From Olsenella_K sp036454645 (GTDB lineage: Bacteria; Actinomycetota; Coriobacteriia; Coriobacteriales; Atopobiaceae), in the NCBI GenBank assembly GCA_036454645.1, contig JAZHSQ010000004.1, forward strand, positions 12,926-76,925: DNA of 64,000 bases, read 5' to 3'. Within the stretch, counting starts at the first letter, position 1. The number at the start of each line of letters is the position of its first letter. Below are positions 1 through 7,818 of this stretch, in pieces. The notes under the pieces are model-generated. The model searched no databases and was not told where the DNA came from. It saw only the letters and a list, made by a program, of their open reading frames with translations. The position numbers were made by a program, and so were the translations under genes.

Positions 1-822
1 ACCATCTGCCTCTTCGCCGCCTGCAGCCTCGGCGGCTGGCTCTGGGAGACCCTCTTCGCCATCCTGAGGACCGGGCGATGGGAGCGGCGCGGCTTCCTCT
101 TCGGGCCCGTGTGCCCCATCTACGGGGTGGGCGTCGTCTCGATCAACCTCGCCCTGCAGGCGGCGAGCGGCCTCGGGTGCGAGCTCACCGACTGGTGGCA
201 GGTCTTTCTCGCCTCGTTCATCGGGAGCATGGTGCTCGAGTACCTGACCTCCTGGGCCATGGAGCGCGCCTTCCACGCCTACTGGTGGGACTACTCCCAC
301 ATGCCGCTCAACATAGGCGGCAGGACGTGCGTGCCGGCGGGGCTGCTGTTCGGCGGCGGGGGCCTGCTCGCGGTCTACGTCATCATGCCGGCGGTGGCCC
401 AGGCCTCCTCGAGCGTGCCCGCAGCCGTCCTCGAGGCCTGCTCCTACCTCGTCGTCGCGCTCATGTCCGTCGACGCCACGCTCACGGTGACCGTGCTCAC
501 CGACTTCGAGGAGCGGGTCGCGAGCGCCGACCGGACGTTCAACGACCGTGCCGGGGCAGTCACCGAGCGCGTCACGACGACCGTCGCGAGCGCGCCCGGC
601 AAGATCAGGGGCGAGGTCGCGCAGACGGCCGCCGACGCCTCGGCCAGGATCGTCGGCGGCGGCGAGAGGCTCGAGCGGATCGCCGCGGACGCCTTCGTGG
701 GCTCCATGGACGCCCTGCACAGGAGCGTCGTCGGGCGCATCAGGGGCTTCAGGAGCCCGGAGCGCCCCGAGCTGGGCGAGCGCCTCTCGAGCGTCCTGTC
801 CGCGCTCAAGTCCCGGCGGTAG
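1..822 (+). CDS. Membrane protein, putative CmpB-type (PF06541-like) ABC transporter permease, 5' end missing
   Basis: The reading frame is open from the first base of the window and ends in TAG at 820-822, so the start lies upstream. The early part contains the pattern G-W-L-W-E-T, then R-R-G-F-L-F-G-P-V-C-P-I-Y-G, which I recognise from the CmpB/putative ABC transporter family: a GW-E membrane segment followed by a GFL-GP-PIYG loop. About four further hydrophobic segments follow, up to residue ~165. The last ~100 residues are hydrophilic, Ala/Arg/Glu-rich and probably a cytoplasmic helical tail. The substrate is unknown and the family name does not establish transport. The frame has an ATG at 109, but conserved sequence lies before it, so that is not the start. 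Confidence 0.7.
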   Translation, partial: TICLFAACSLGGWLWETLFAILRTGRWERRGFLFGPVCPIYGVGVVSINLALQAASGLGCELTDWWQVFLASFIGSMVLEYLTSWAMERAFHAYWWDYSHMPLNIGGRTCVPAGLLFGGGGLLAVYVIMPAVAQASSSVPAAVLEACSYLVVALMSVDATLTVTVLTDFEERVASADRTFNDRAGAVTERVTTTVASAPGKIRGEVAQTAADASARIVGGGERLERIAADAFVGSMDALHRSVVGRIRGFRSPERPELGERLSSVLSALKSRR

Positions 823-906
823 CGCCGCGGACAAGGGCACCGGGGCGCGCGATCTTGTCGTACCCTAGTGTGGTCATCCGAAACACAAAGCGCGACCGCA
901 CGGACG

Positions 907-929
907 CCTCCCGCCGGACCGGCGGGAGG
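907..929. repeat. 10-bp perfect hairpin between the first two genes
   Basis: A perfect inverted repeat, 907-916 with 920-929 around a GAC loop, sits in the 143-bp gap between the upstream membrane protein and the ClC gene. No T-tract follows it on either strand. It may be a weak terminator of the first gene or a leader structure of the second; the sequence does not decide. Confidence 0.45.
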
Positions 930-965
930 GCTCGGCCGGCCGCGAGGAAGCCGAGGTAAGGGCAC

Positions 966-2606
966 GTGCACGGGTATAGGTCGAAGGGGGAGGCCGAAGG
1001 GCCGCGGGGGACCGCGCGCCACCTGAGCCACACCTACCAGATGAACCTCATCGGCGAGGGGGCGCTCGTGGGGCTGTTCGGCGGGGCGGTCGTCTCTCTC
1101 TACCGCTTCTCGCTCACCCACGCGGAGCGGCTCCTGCGCTCGCTCACCTCCGCCGCCGCGGGCCACCCGCTCCTCATGGCGCTCTGGTTCCTGGCGCTCG
1201 CGGCCATCTGCCTCGTCGTGTGCCGCCTGATGCTGTGGGAGCCCTACACCCAGGGCTCGGGCATCCCGCAGGTGGACGCCGAGGTGGCCGGCAAGATAGA
1301 CATGCCCTGGCACCGCGTGCTCGGCGCAAAGTTCCTGGAGGGCACCCTCTGCGCGCTCGGCGGCCTCTCGCTCGGCCGCGAGGGCCCCTCGGTCCAGCTC
1401 GGGGGCATGGCGGGCAAGGCGGTCTCCAAGCTCCTCGGGCGCAGGCGGGGGGAGGAGCGCCTCCTCGTGACCTGCGGCGCCGCCGCCGGCATGTCCGCCG
1501 CCTTCCATGCGCCGCTGACCGGCGTCCTCTTCGCCATCGAGGAGATTCACAAGGAGTTCACGGCGCCCCTGATCATCTCCGTCATGGCCGCCTCGGTCGT
1601 CTCGGACTTCCTGGTCTCCCAGGTCCTCGGCGTGAGGCCGGTGCTGACCCTGTCGTTCCTGAACGACATCCCGCACCACGAGTACGCCTTCGTGCTGCTC
1701 ATGGGGCTCTACTGCGGCGTCCTGGGCGCGCTCCACAACAAGGGGATGTTCCTCTGCCAGGAACGCCTCTACGGGAGGATCCGCCGCCACCTGCCGTACG
1801 CGCGCCTCGCCGTTCCCTTCGCGGTCGCGGGCGTGGTGGCCTTCGCGTGCCCGAGCCTCATGTGCGGCGGCGACGCGATCATCGACCTCATCCTCGCGCC
1901 GGGAGTCCTGGAGCCCTCGCTCGCGGTGCTCGTGGCGCTGCTGGTGGGGAAGTACCTCTTCACCAACGTGAGCTTCGCCTCCGGCGCGCCCGGCGGTACG
2001 CTGTTCCCGCTGGTCGTGATGGGGGCCCTCTCGGGGGCGGTCTTCTCGTCCGTCGTGGGGCTCTTCACCGGCAACACGACGGCCTATATGAACAGCTTCA
2101 TCGTGCTCGGGGTAGCGGGGCTCTTCTCCTCGGTCGTGAGGGCGCCCGTCACGGCGGTCGTCCTCGTGTTCGAGCTGACCGGCTCGCTCGACGCGCTCCT
2201 CGCCACGTCCATCGTCTCCATAATCTCGTACGTGACCGCCAACATGCTCAAGGTCGACCCGTTCTACGAGCACCTCTACGCCAACCTCGTGGGCGCCTCG
2301 AAGGGCGCGGGCGACGCCGGTGCCGCAGGGGCCGCGGGCGAGAAGGAGCTCCACAGCTTCGTGGTGGGTGCCGGCAGCCAGCTCGAGGGCAGGCTCGTCA
2401 AGGACGTGAGCTGGCCCGACGACACGCTCGTCGTCACCGTCGAGCGCGGCAGCCAAGAGATCCTGCCGCGTGGCGACACGCGCCTCCAGGCACTCGACGC
2501 GCTGACCGTAATCATGGGCACCGACGTCGCTGACGACGCCATACCCAGGCTCCGGCGCCTCTGCAGGGGATCCATCGACAGCGACTGGACGTCCCAGCGC
2601 GACTGA
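966..2606 (+). CDS. ClC-family chloride/proton antiporter with C-terminal TrkA-C-like domain
   Basis: Integral membrane anion transporter of 546 residues. The ClC filter motifs are in order: GSGIP at residues 97-101, GREGP at 137-141 and GGTLFP (the GxFxP region) near 345. Glu139 in GREGP matches the gating glutamate. The EE pair in the segment FAIEEIHKEF sits where the internal proton glutamate lies in exchanger-type ClCs, so Cl-/H+ exchange is more likely than a channel. Residues ~455-535 are soluble and resemble a TrkA-C/RCK-C regulatory domain. The GTG at 966 has a GAGGTAAGG ribosome binding site 5-10 bases upstream. An internal ATG at 1041 has none. The role is probably acid resistance or charge balance, which is inferred from the family. 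Confidence 0.88.
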   Translation: MHGYRSKGEAEGPRGTARHLSHTYQMNLIGEGALVGLFGGAVVSLYRFSLTHAERLLRSLTSAAAGHPLLMALWFLALAAICLVVCRLMLWEPYTQGSGIPQVDAEVAGKIDMPWHRVLGAKFLEGTLCALGGLSLGREGPSVQLGGMAGKAVSKLLGRRRGEERLLVTCGAAAGMSAAFHAPLTGVLFAIEEIHKEFTAPLIISVMAASVVSDFLVSQVLGVRPVLTLSFLNDIPHHEYAFVLLMGLYCGVLGALHNKGMFLCQERLYGRIRRHLPYARLAVPFAVAGVVAFACPSLMCGGDAIIDLILAPGVLEPSLAVLVALLVGKYLFTNVSFASGAPGGTLFPLVVMGALSGAVFSSVVGLFTGNTTAYMNSFIVLGVAGLFSSVVRAPVTAVVLVFELTGSLDALLATSIVSIISYVTANMLKVDPFYEHLYANLVGASKGAGDAGAAGAAGEKELHSFVVGAGSQLEGRLVKDVSWPDDTLVVTVERGSQEILPRGDTRLQALDALTVIMGTDVADDAIPRLRRLCRGSIDSDWTSQRD

Positions 2607-3294
2607 CGGTGCGGGCGAGTATCCGGACGGCAGGAGGGTGGCAAGACGCGGTCCCAAGCTTCTACTTTACATAAGATATATTATCGCGTTTTAGGGGAGT
2701 AGGCACTCGAAGCCCAACCCTTGAGATGTCGCGTGACAAGTGGCCCGAAGTCGCGCGAGAAGGACCTCTAGAGAAAGCTCTGAGAAGCCCTGGGCCATGG
2801 CTTCGCGGCGGGCGCCACGGGACTCCTGCCGCACGCGGACGCCTGACCGCGGCCTCGGCTTGTGATCGTCGCACGGCCGCGCGTCCGTACTCTGTCAACC
2901 GGTCTCGCGGCAGTCGTCGCCGGCGCCACGACCGTCGCTGCCAGGCTGGCCGGAGGCGCCCGGCTGTCGAGCACGCACGCTGAGTCGTACGCCCGCGTGC
3001 ACCAACCTGCGCGCGCCTTGCACGTCGGCACACCCTTCGTCGTGTCTCTGGGGCGGCCGCCCCAGCCCGCCTCCACCGACGCCCAGGCGGGTCCGATGCC
3101 CTTCTCCCCTTCGGTACATATGTTCTAGTCCCAAGAACAGGGGCCGGAGAAGACCCGGCTGCCACCGTCCGGTCCCGGCGCACTGCCGGCGCCGGCGGCG
3201 CAGGAGTCGGCGCAGTGCCCCACGCCCCACCAGAGAACAGGCGACCCACAGGCCCCCTGCGACGCCTCGGGACCAGGTCCTTCTCGCCTGGACG
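2607..3294. other. Non-coding stretch of about 690 bp after the ClC gene
   Basis: No gene is supported here. Overlapping open frames exist on both strands but give Arg/Gly/Pro-rich translations with no domain, no hydrophobic pattern and no ribosome binding site. The notable part is 2657-2700, a sharp AT-rich island in an otherwise very GC-rich sequence that could hold promoter elements. A second AT-rich patch lies near 3113-3130. The convergent position, between the ClC gene on plus and the uracil permease on minus, makes a decayed gene or a 3' UTR/sRNA region possible. Confidence 0.5.
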
Positions 3295-3329
3295 AAAAAG
3301 CGGGGGCGCCGGTCGCTCGACGCCCCCGC
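3295..3329 (-). terminator. Intrinsic terminator of the uracil permease gene
   Basis: A 9-bp perfect GC stem, 3321-3329 with 3300-3308, is followed on the minus strand by five T (A at 3295-3299). It lies about 50 bases downstream of the permease stop codon, in the right orientation. Confidence 0.88.
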
Positions 3330-3380
3330 CTAGCCGATGTCTTGGTCCCTAGGACGCTGAAGGTGCGGCGCAGGGTCCCC

Positions 3381-4670
3381 TTAGGCCTCGATGGAGCCCT
3401 TCGCGGGCTCCGCGTCCCCCTCGACCCTCTCGTGCGGGAGGAGCAGGTTGAGGATGACGCCGATGACGGCAGAGGTCGCCATGCCGGGGAGCACGTAGTC
3501 GCCGACCGGGATGGTGATGCCGGTGGTCTCCATGCCGACGCCGAGGATGATCACCACGGAGGCGATCATGAGGTTGCGGTTCTGGTCGAAGTCGACCTTG
3601 TTCGTCACCAGCATGCGAAGGCCGTTGGAGGCGATCAGGCCGAACATGAGCAGGCTGACGCCGCCCATGACCGGGGTCGGGATCGAGCTGATGAAGGCCG
3701 CGACCTTGGGGCAGAAGCCGCCGACGACGAGGGCGAAGCCCGCCGCATACCAGAAGACCTGCGTCGCGTAGACGCGCGTCACGCTCATGACGCCGATGTT
3801 CTCGGCGTAGGTCGTGGTCGGGGGGCCGCCGAGGAAGCCGGAGATGATGGTCGAGATGCCGTCGCCCATGAGCGAGCGGGGCAGCATGTCGCGATAGTCC
3901 TTGCCGACGATCTCGCCGACGGCGAGCAGGTGGCCGATGTGCTCGATCACGACGACGAGCGTGACGGGCGCGATGAGGCTGATCGCCTTGAGGCTGAAGG
4001 TCGGCAGCGTGATGGGCGGGAGGCCGAGCCAGGGGGCCTCCACCACGGGCGCGAAGTCCACGAGTCCGAGGGCCTCGGAGATCACGTAGCCGACGATGAT
4101 CGCCATGAGGATGGGCATGGTGCCCAGGATGCCGCCCATGCTCGAGAAGGCGACCGCGGCCACGAGGGTGATCATCGCGACGAGGGCCCCCACGGCCTGG
4201 AAGCTGTCGGTCGAGGAGTTGAGCGCCATCTTGACCGCCGTGGCGGACAGGCCGACGCCGATGACGACCATGACCGAGGCCACGAGGACCGGCGGGAGGA
4301 GCTTGTCGAGCCAGCCGGAGCCGACCAGCTTGACGATGCCGGCCACCACGAGGTAGACCAGGCCGGAGACCACCACGCCGGAGAGCGCCATGCTGAGGCT
4401 GCCCGTCATGGCCGTAGCGATGAGGATCGGGCTGATGAAGGCGAAGGAGCTCCCGAGGTAGCTCGGGATCCTGTGCCTGGTGACGAGCAGGTAGACGATG
4501 GTGCCGATGCCCGAGCACATGATGGCGACGTTGGGGTTGAGGCCCGTCAGGGCGGGCACCAGAACGGTCGAGCCGAACATGGACATCATGTGCTGGATGC
4601 CGAGGGGTATGGCGCGGCCGACCGACACGTGGTCGTCGACGCCGATTATCTCGCGCTGCCTGTGCGGCAT
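3381..4670 (-). CDS. uraA: Uracil permease, NCS2 (UraA-type) family
   Basis: Nucleobase:cation symporter of 429 residues with about 12-14 hydrophobic segments. The N-terminal region resembles UraA: the stretch around IPLGIQHMMSMFGSTVLVP and the segment SYLGSSFAFISPI. The C-terminal signature region begins YAENIGVMSVTRV, matching the family pattern Q/E-N-x-G-x-x-x-x-T-R. It imports uracil at the cytoplasmic membrane for salvage, which complements the de novo pyr operon at the other end of the window. The ATG at 4670 has a strong AGGAGG site. The gene is isolated from the upstream permease by a terminator at 4717-4745 and has its own terminator at 3295-3329, so it is probably a single-gene transcript. 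Closely related xanthine permeases are the main alternative. Confidence 0.85.
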   Translation of the reverse strand: MPHRQREIIGVDDHVSVGRAIPLGIQHMMSMFGSTVLVPALTGLNPNVAIMCSGIGTIVYLLVTRHRIPSYLGSSFAFISPILIATAMTGSLSMALSGVVVSGLVYLVVAGIVKLVGSGWLDKLLPPVLVASVMVVIGVGLSATAVKMALNSSTDSFQAVGALVAMITLVAAVAFSSMGGILGTMPILMAIIVGYVISEALGLVDFAPVVEAPWLGLPPITLPTFSLKAISLIAPVTLVVVIEHIGHLLAVGEIVGKDYRDMLPRSLMGDGISTIISGFLGGPPTTTYAENIGVMSVTRVYATQVFWYAAGFALVVGGFCPKVAAFISSIPTPVMGGVSLLMFGLIASNGLRMLVTNKVDFDQNRNLMIASVVIILGVGMETTGITIPVGDYVLPGMATSAVIGVILNLLLPHERVEGDAEPAKGSIEA

Positions 4671-4716
4671 TAGGACCTCCTAACTTTAGACGAGCGCCGG
4701 CGCCTCGCACCGGCAC

Positions 4717-4745
4717 AAAAAAGGGACCCGGGAGATCCGGGTCCC
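4717..4745 (-). terminator. Intrinsic terminator of the guanine/hypoxanthine permease gene
   Basis: A 9-bp perfect stem (4737-4745 with 4723-4731, 5-base loop) is followed on the minus strand by six T (A at 4717-4722). It lies 15 bases after the permease stop and directly upstream of the uraA start region. Confidence 0.9.
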
Positions 4746-4759
4746 TCTCGAACCTCTGG

Positions 4760-6073
4760 CTAGACGAGCAGGAAGTAGACCACGAAGGCGGCCGTCGCCA
4801 CCCACATGAGCGGCTTGATCTTCTTGACCTGGCCAGTGACGATCGCGACCAGCACGTAGCAGATGAAGCCCATGCCGATGCCGTTGGAAATCGAGTAGGT
4901 CAGGGGGATGCCCGCGACGATCATGAACGCGGGGAAGCCCTGGAGCAGGTCGGTCCAGTCGATGTCGACGACGTCGCCCATCATGAGGAAGCCGACCACG
5001 ACGAGGGCGCCGCAGGTGGCGGCGGAGCTGATCATGGTGATGAGGGGCGAGAAGAACGACGCGACGATGAAGAGCACGCCGGTCATGATCGAGGAGAGGC
5101 CGGTGCGGCCGCCGTCGGCGGCGCCGGACGCGGACTCGACGAAGGTCGTGATCGAGGAGGCGCCGATGAAGCCGCCCACGGCCGCGGCGGCGGAGTCGAC
5201 GGTCAGGATCTCCCTGATGTTCTCGACGGAGCCGTCCTCGTTAAGGAACTTGCCCTGCTTGCCGACGGCCATGGCGGTGCCCATGGTGTCGAAGAAGTCG
5301 GACATCATGAGGGAGAAGGCGAAGACGAGCAGCGTGGGCGTGGTCACGACCTTGGCGATGCCCATGACGCCGTTGGCGTCGGCCTGGAAGGGGGCGCCGA
5401 AGGACGAGAAGTCGAGGAGGGAGATGACGCCGGTGGGCAGCTGGGTGACGCCCAGGGGGATGCCGGCGACGACGGCGATCAGGATGCCCCAGAGCAGGGA
5501 GCCCTTGACGTTCATGGCGTACAGGATGATGGAGGCGACGATGGAGACGAGGCCGACGATGAACTTGGGGTCGCTCACGTTGCCGAGGGCCACCATGGTG
5601 CTCTCGTTAGCGACGATGACGCCGCCGTCGGCGAGGCCGATCATCGCGATGAAGAGGCCGAGGCCGACCGAGATCGCGTGGCGCAGCGACACGGGGATCG
5701 CGTCCATGATTGCCTCACGCAGGCCGCACAGGACCAGGACGAGGATCGCGATGCCCTCGATGAAGATGACGGCCATCGCGGCGTGCCAGTCGCCGCCCGT
5801 CATCCCCACGAGCGTGTAGGCGAGGATCGCGTTGATGCCCATGCCGGAGGCGCAGGCCACGGGCCTGTTGGAGAAGATGCCCATGAGGATCGTCATGATG
5901 CCCGCGCCGAGGCAGGTCGAGGTGACGGCGGCGGCGGGTGCGATGCCGGCGTCCATGAGCAGGGCGGGGTTCACCGCGATGATGTAGGCCATCGCGAGGA
6001 ACGTCGTCAGGCCGGCACGTATCTCGGTCCCGACGCTCGAGCCCCTCTCGCCCATCTTGAAGAACTTTTCCAT
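4760..6073 (-). CDS. NCS2-family permease of the AzgA/PbuG (hypoxanthine/guanine/adenine) type
   Basis: Membrane permease of 437 residues. The opening MEKFFKMGERGSSVGTEIRAG, the segment TFLAMAYIIAVNP, the loop GMGINAILAYTLVG and the stretch SDFFDTMGTAMAVGKQG are characteristic of the AzgA/PbuG branch, which takes up purine bases, rather than of the UraA branch. I chose the ATG at 6073 because a GGAAGGAAAG ribosome binding site precedes it; the longer frame would use a TTG at 6115 with no site. There is only about 90 bp between this gene and dut, so no purine riboswitch fits upstream. With uraA it forms a back-to-back pair of base-salvage transporters, each separately terminated. Confidence 0.87.
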   Translation of the reverse strand: MEKFFKMGERGSSVGTEIRAGLTTFLAMAYIIAVNPALLMDAGIAPAAAVTSTCLGAGIMTILMGIFSNRPVACASGMGINAILAYTLVGMTGGDWHAAMAVIFIEGIAILVLVLCGLREAIMDAIPVSLRHAISVGLGLFIAMIGLADGGVIVANESTMVALGNVSDPKFIVGLVSIVASIILYAMNVKGSLLWGILIAVVAGIPLGVTQLPTGVISLLDFSSFGAPFQADANGVMGIAKVVTTPTLLVFAFSLMMSDFFDTMGTAMAVGKQGKFLNEDGSVENIREILTVDSAAAAVGGFIGASSITTFVESASGAADGGRTGLSSIMTGVLFIVASFFSPLITMISSAATCGALVVVGFLMMGDVVDIDWTDLLQGFPAFMIVAGIPLTYSISNGIGMGFICYVLVAIVTGQVKKIKPLMWVATAAFVVYFLLV

Positions 6074-6162
6074 CAGCTTCTTTCCTTCCTTCTTCCTGAT
6101 CGCGCGCGGCAGCACAACCCCTTCGGGGCCCTACCAAGCTTTCCGCGCATATTCGAGGGCGC

Positions 6163-6612
6163 CTAGTCGACGCCGCTGGAACCGAAGCCGCCCGTCCCGC
6201 GGTCGGTCTCGTCGAGGGCGGAGACCTCGACGAGCTCCACGCGGGGGACCTTGAGGATGACGAGCTGCGCGACCCTCTCGCCGCGCTCTATGCGGATGGG
6301 CCTCTTTGGATCGAGGTTGACCGCGCAGATCTTGAGCTCGCCGCGGTAGTGGGCGTCGATGAGCCCGGGGGTGTTCGCCATGGAGAGGCCCTCGCGCAGG
6401 GCGAGCCCGCTCCGCGGCATCACGAAGCCGGCGTAGCCGTCGGGAATCGCGACGGCGAGGCCCGTGGAGACGAGCCTGCGCTCGCCGGGCTCGAGCGTGA
6501 CGTCCTCGGCGGAGCGCAGGTCCAGGCCCGCGTCCCCCTCGTAGGCGTACGCGGGGAGCTCGACTCCCGCGTCGAGCCTCCTGACCCTGAGCCGGACGTC
6601 CGCCTCACTCAT
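6163..6612 (-). CDS. dut: dUTP diphosphatase
   Basis: Homotrimeric dUTPase of 149 residues, which hydrolyses dUTP to dUMP and PPi. This keeps uracil out of DNA and feeds thymidylate synthesis. All five motifs are present in order: DAGLDLRS (residues ~27-34), PRSGLA (~66-71), NTPGLIDAHYRGE (~80-92), RGERVAQLVI (~109-118) and the Gly-rich C-terminal RGTGGFGSSG (~137-146). The length is normal. The start overlaps the end of nrdR by 8 bases, so the two are probably co-translated, a fitting pair for dNTP pool control. Confidence 0.95.
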   Translation of the reverse strand: MSEADVRLRVRRLDAGVELPAYAYEGDAGLDLRSAEDVTLEPGERRLVSTGLAVAIPDGYAGFVMPRSGLALREGLSMANTPGLIDAHYRGELKICAVNLDPKRPIRIERGERVAQLVILKVPRVELVEVSALDETDRGTGGFGSSGVD

Positions 6613-7057
6613 TGGACAGGCTCCTCAGCTCGGCGCTGAACTCGTCGATGTCCTTGAAGTCGCGGTAGACGGAGGCGAAGCGCACGTAGGCGACCTTGTC
6701 GACGTCGAGGAGCTTCTTCAGGACCATGCTCCCGATCTCCTGTGAGCTGACCTCGCCCACGCCCTCGTCCCGAAGCTCGGACTCGATGGAGTCGATGAGC
6801 TGGTCGAGCCTCTTGATGGGGATGTTGCGCTTCACGGTCGCTCGCACGAGCCCGCGCATGATCTTCTGCCGGTCGAAGGTCTCCTTGGTTCCGTCCTTCT
6901 TCACGACGAGGAGCGGCATCTCCTCCTTGCGCTCGTACGTCGTGAAGCGGAACCCGCACCGCGAGCACTCGCGCCTACGGCGTATGGCGTCGTTACCCTC
7001 CGATGGGCGGGAATCCACGACCTTCGACTCTTCGCAACCGCATTTGGGACAGCGCAT
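6605..7057 (-). CDS. nrdR: Transcriptional repressor NrdR
   Basis: Repressor of ribonucleotide reductase genes, 150 residues. It has an N-terminal zinc ribbon (Cys3, Cys6, Cys31, Cys34) followed by an ATP-cone domain (~46-136) that senses ATP/dATP. The start at 7057 gives the family's usual MRCPKCG opening and has an AGGAGG site. A longer frame from 7147 would add 30 unrelated residues and is rejected. No ribonucleotide reductase gene is in the window, so its targets lie elsewhere. Confidence 0.95.
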   Translation of the reverse strand: MRCPKCGCEESKVVDSRPSEGNDAIRRRRECSRCGFRFTTYERKEEMPLLVVKKDGTKETFDRQKIMRGLVRATVKRNIPIKRLDQLIDSIESELRDEGVGEVSSQEIGSMVLKKLLDVDKVAYVRFASVYRDFKDIDEFSAELRSLSNE

Positions 7058-7084
7058 CTGACCTCCTAGCAAAACCACTAGGGC

Positions 7085-7093
7085 ACAGTAACA
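7085..7093 (-). promoter_or_regulatory. Possible extended -10 element for nrdR-dut
   Basis: The minus strand reads TGTTACTGT about 30 bases before the nrdR start, in a clearly AT-rich patch (7075-7160). The shape matches the extended -10 elements seen before lexA, rpsO and rpsT. There is no convincing -35 hexamer. Confidence 0.35.
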
Positions 7094-7175
7094 CATTTCG
7101 TCCACAAATAAAGCGGCATTATGCGACAAAAGTAAGTTTGAATTCAACGTTTAATCTGTCAGACGTGCGTTTTCA

Positions 7176-7652
7176 CTATCCGAGCACGGGGACCTCGAGA
7201 ATCTGCCCGGGGACGAGCTTGGCGTCCTCGATGCCGTTCCGCTCGCGGATCCAGTCCACGACGGCGCGGGTGTCCACCGAACCGCCAGAATGCCGCTCCG
7301 CGATCGAGGTGAGCGTGTCGCCGGGCGCGACGGAGACCGCCTGCTCGGGCGCGGAGCCGAGTAGGCTCGCGTAGCGGGCGTCCCTGGCCGCGGACTGGCC
7401 GAGGCTGATGACGACGGCGACGAGGGCGCCAGCCGCGAGAAGAACGACGGCGCTCGCCCACGCCGCCCTGGACTGCGCGCGCGTGCGGGTAGCGAGCGCC
7501 AGGCCCGCCCGTGGCCTACCCGCCCTCCGCGGCGCCTCCTCGCGGGCATGCGAGGCGGCACTCCCGAGCCCGCCCTCGATGACGCTGAGCCTGGGCCCCG
7601 CCTCGTGCGCGATCGCCGCGGAACCGTTGAACTCGTATGCCTGTGCGCCCAT
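7176..7652 (-). CDS. LysM-domain membrane protein, likely SOS-induced (YneA-like position)
   Basis: Protein of 158 residues. It has a ~65-residue cytoplasmic N-terminus rich in Ala/Arg, one hydrophobic segment (~67-85), then a C-terminal LysM domain (~105-157) with the expected VAPGDTLTSIAERH opening and LVPGQILEVP ending. LysM domains bind peptidoglycan. It is transcribed divergently from lexA and its promoter spacer holds a LexA-like box. In Bacillus the LysM protein YneA sits in the same place and blocks division during DNA damage. The same role here is inferred from layout and domain, not from sequence identity over the whole protein. The size is somewhat larger than YneA because of the N-terminal extension. 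Confidence 0.75.
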   Translation of the reverse strand: MGAQAYEFNGSAAIAHEAGPRLSVIEGGLGSAASHAREEAPRRAGRPRAGLALATRTRAQSRAAWASAVVLLAAGALVAVVISLGQSAARDARYASLLGSAPEQAVSVAPGDTLTSIAERHSGGSVDTRAVVDWIRERNGIEDAKLVPGQILEVPVLG

Positions 7653-7716
7653 CTTCTATCCCCTCTCGTTGGCTTCGCGACTGTTATACGGAAGCGGCGG
7701 GACAAGAAAAGAAATC

Positions 7717-7729
7717 CGAACTTCTGTAC
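7717..7729 (+). promoter_or_regulatory. Candidate LexA box upstream of lexA
   Basis: CGAAC-TTCT-GTAC differs by one base from CGAAC-N4-GTTC. It overlaps the expected -35 region of the lexA promoter whose extended -10 lies at 7738-7746. An almost identical box lies at 7754-7766 on the other strand. Confidence 0.5.
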
Positions 7730-7737
7730 CCAACTTC

Positions 7738-7746
7738 TGCTACTAT
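7738..7746 (+). promoter_or_regulatory. Extended -10 element for lexA
   Basis: TGCTACTAT is a TGn-extended -10 about 70 bases before the lexA start. The same nine bases occur before rpsO on the minus strand at 32789-32797. The -35 is weak, and a LexA-like box covers that position. Confidence 0.45.
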
Positions 7747-7772
7747 TATTTACGTACAGAGGTTCGTGTCAA
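7743..7772 (-). promoter_or_regulatory. Promoter of the LysM gene
   Basis: On the minus strand TTGACA (7767-7772) and TAATAG (7743-7748) are separated by 18 bp. The spacer contains the LexA-like box 7754-7766, so repression by LexA would block this promoter directly. Confidence 0.65.
7754..7766 (-). promoter_or_regulatory. Candidate LexA box in the LysM promoter
   Basis: Minus strand CGAAC-CTCT-GTAC, one base off CGAAC-N4-GTTC. It sits between the -35 and -10 hexamers of the LysM gene promoter, the same placement as the LexA box in the recA promoter at 18156-18169. Confidence 0.55.
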
Positions 7773-7780
7773 GGGGACCT

Positions 7781-7794
7781 AGAACATTCGTTTG
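7781..7794 (+). promoter_or_regulatory. Candidate LexA box near the lexA start
   Basis: AGAAC-ATTC-GTTTG matches the AGAAC-N4-GTTCG box found in the recA promoter except for the penultimate half-site position. It lies 25 bases upstream of the lexA ATG, placing it in the 5' UTR of the lexA transcript, a plausible site for autoregulation. Confidence 0.6.
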
Positions 7795-7818
7795 GAGACA
7801 AGCTACAGGAGGCTCGGG

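Noticed and set aside
444..2657. Long open frame opposite the ClC gene (737 codons)
   Set aside because: A typical GC-skew shadow: His/Arg/Gly-rich, no domain and no ribosome binding site, and it lies fully on the strand opposite a clear gene.
2862..3128. Possible small exported protein in the gene-free stretch
   Set aside because: An Ala-rich region looks like a signal peptide, but there is no ribosome binding site and the rest has no pattern.
6074..6162. Purine riboswitch upstream of the AzgA/PbuG permease
   Set aside because: Only ~90 bp of leader, with no recognisable three-way junction.
7058..7147. Longer NrdR start at 7147
   Set aside because: The extra 30 residues are not part of NrdR and ATG 7057 has a good AGGAGG.
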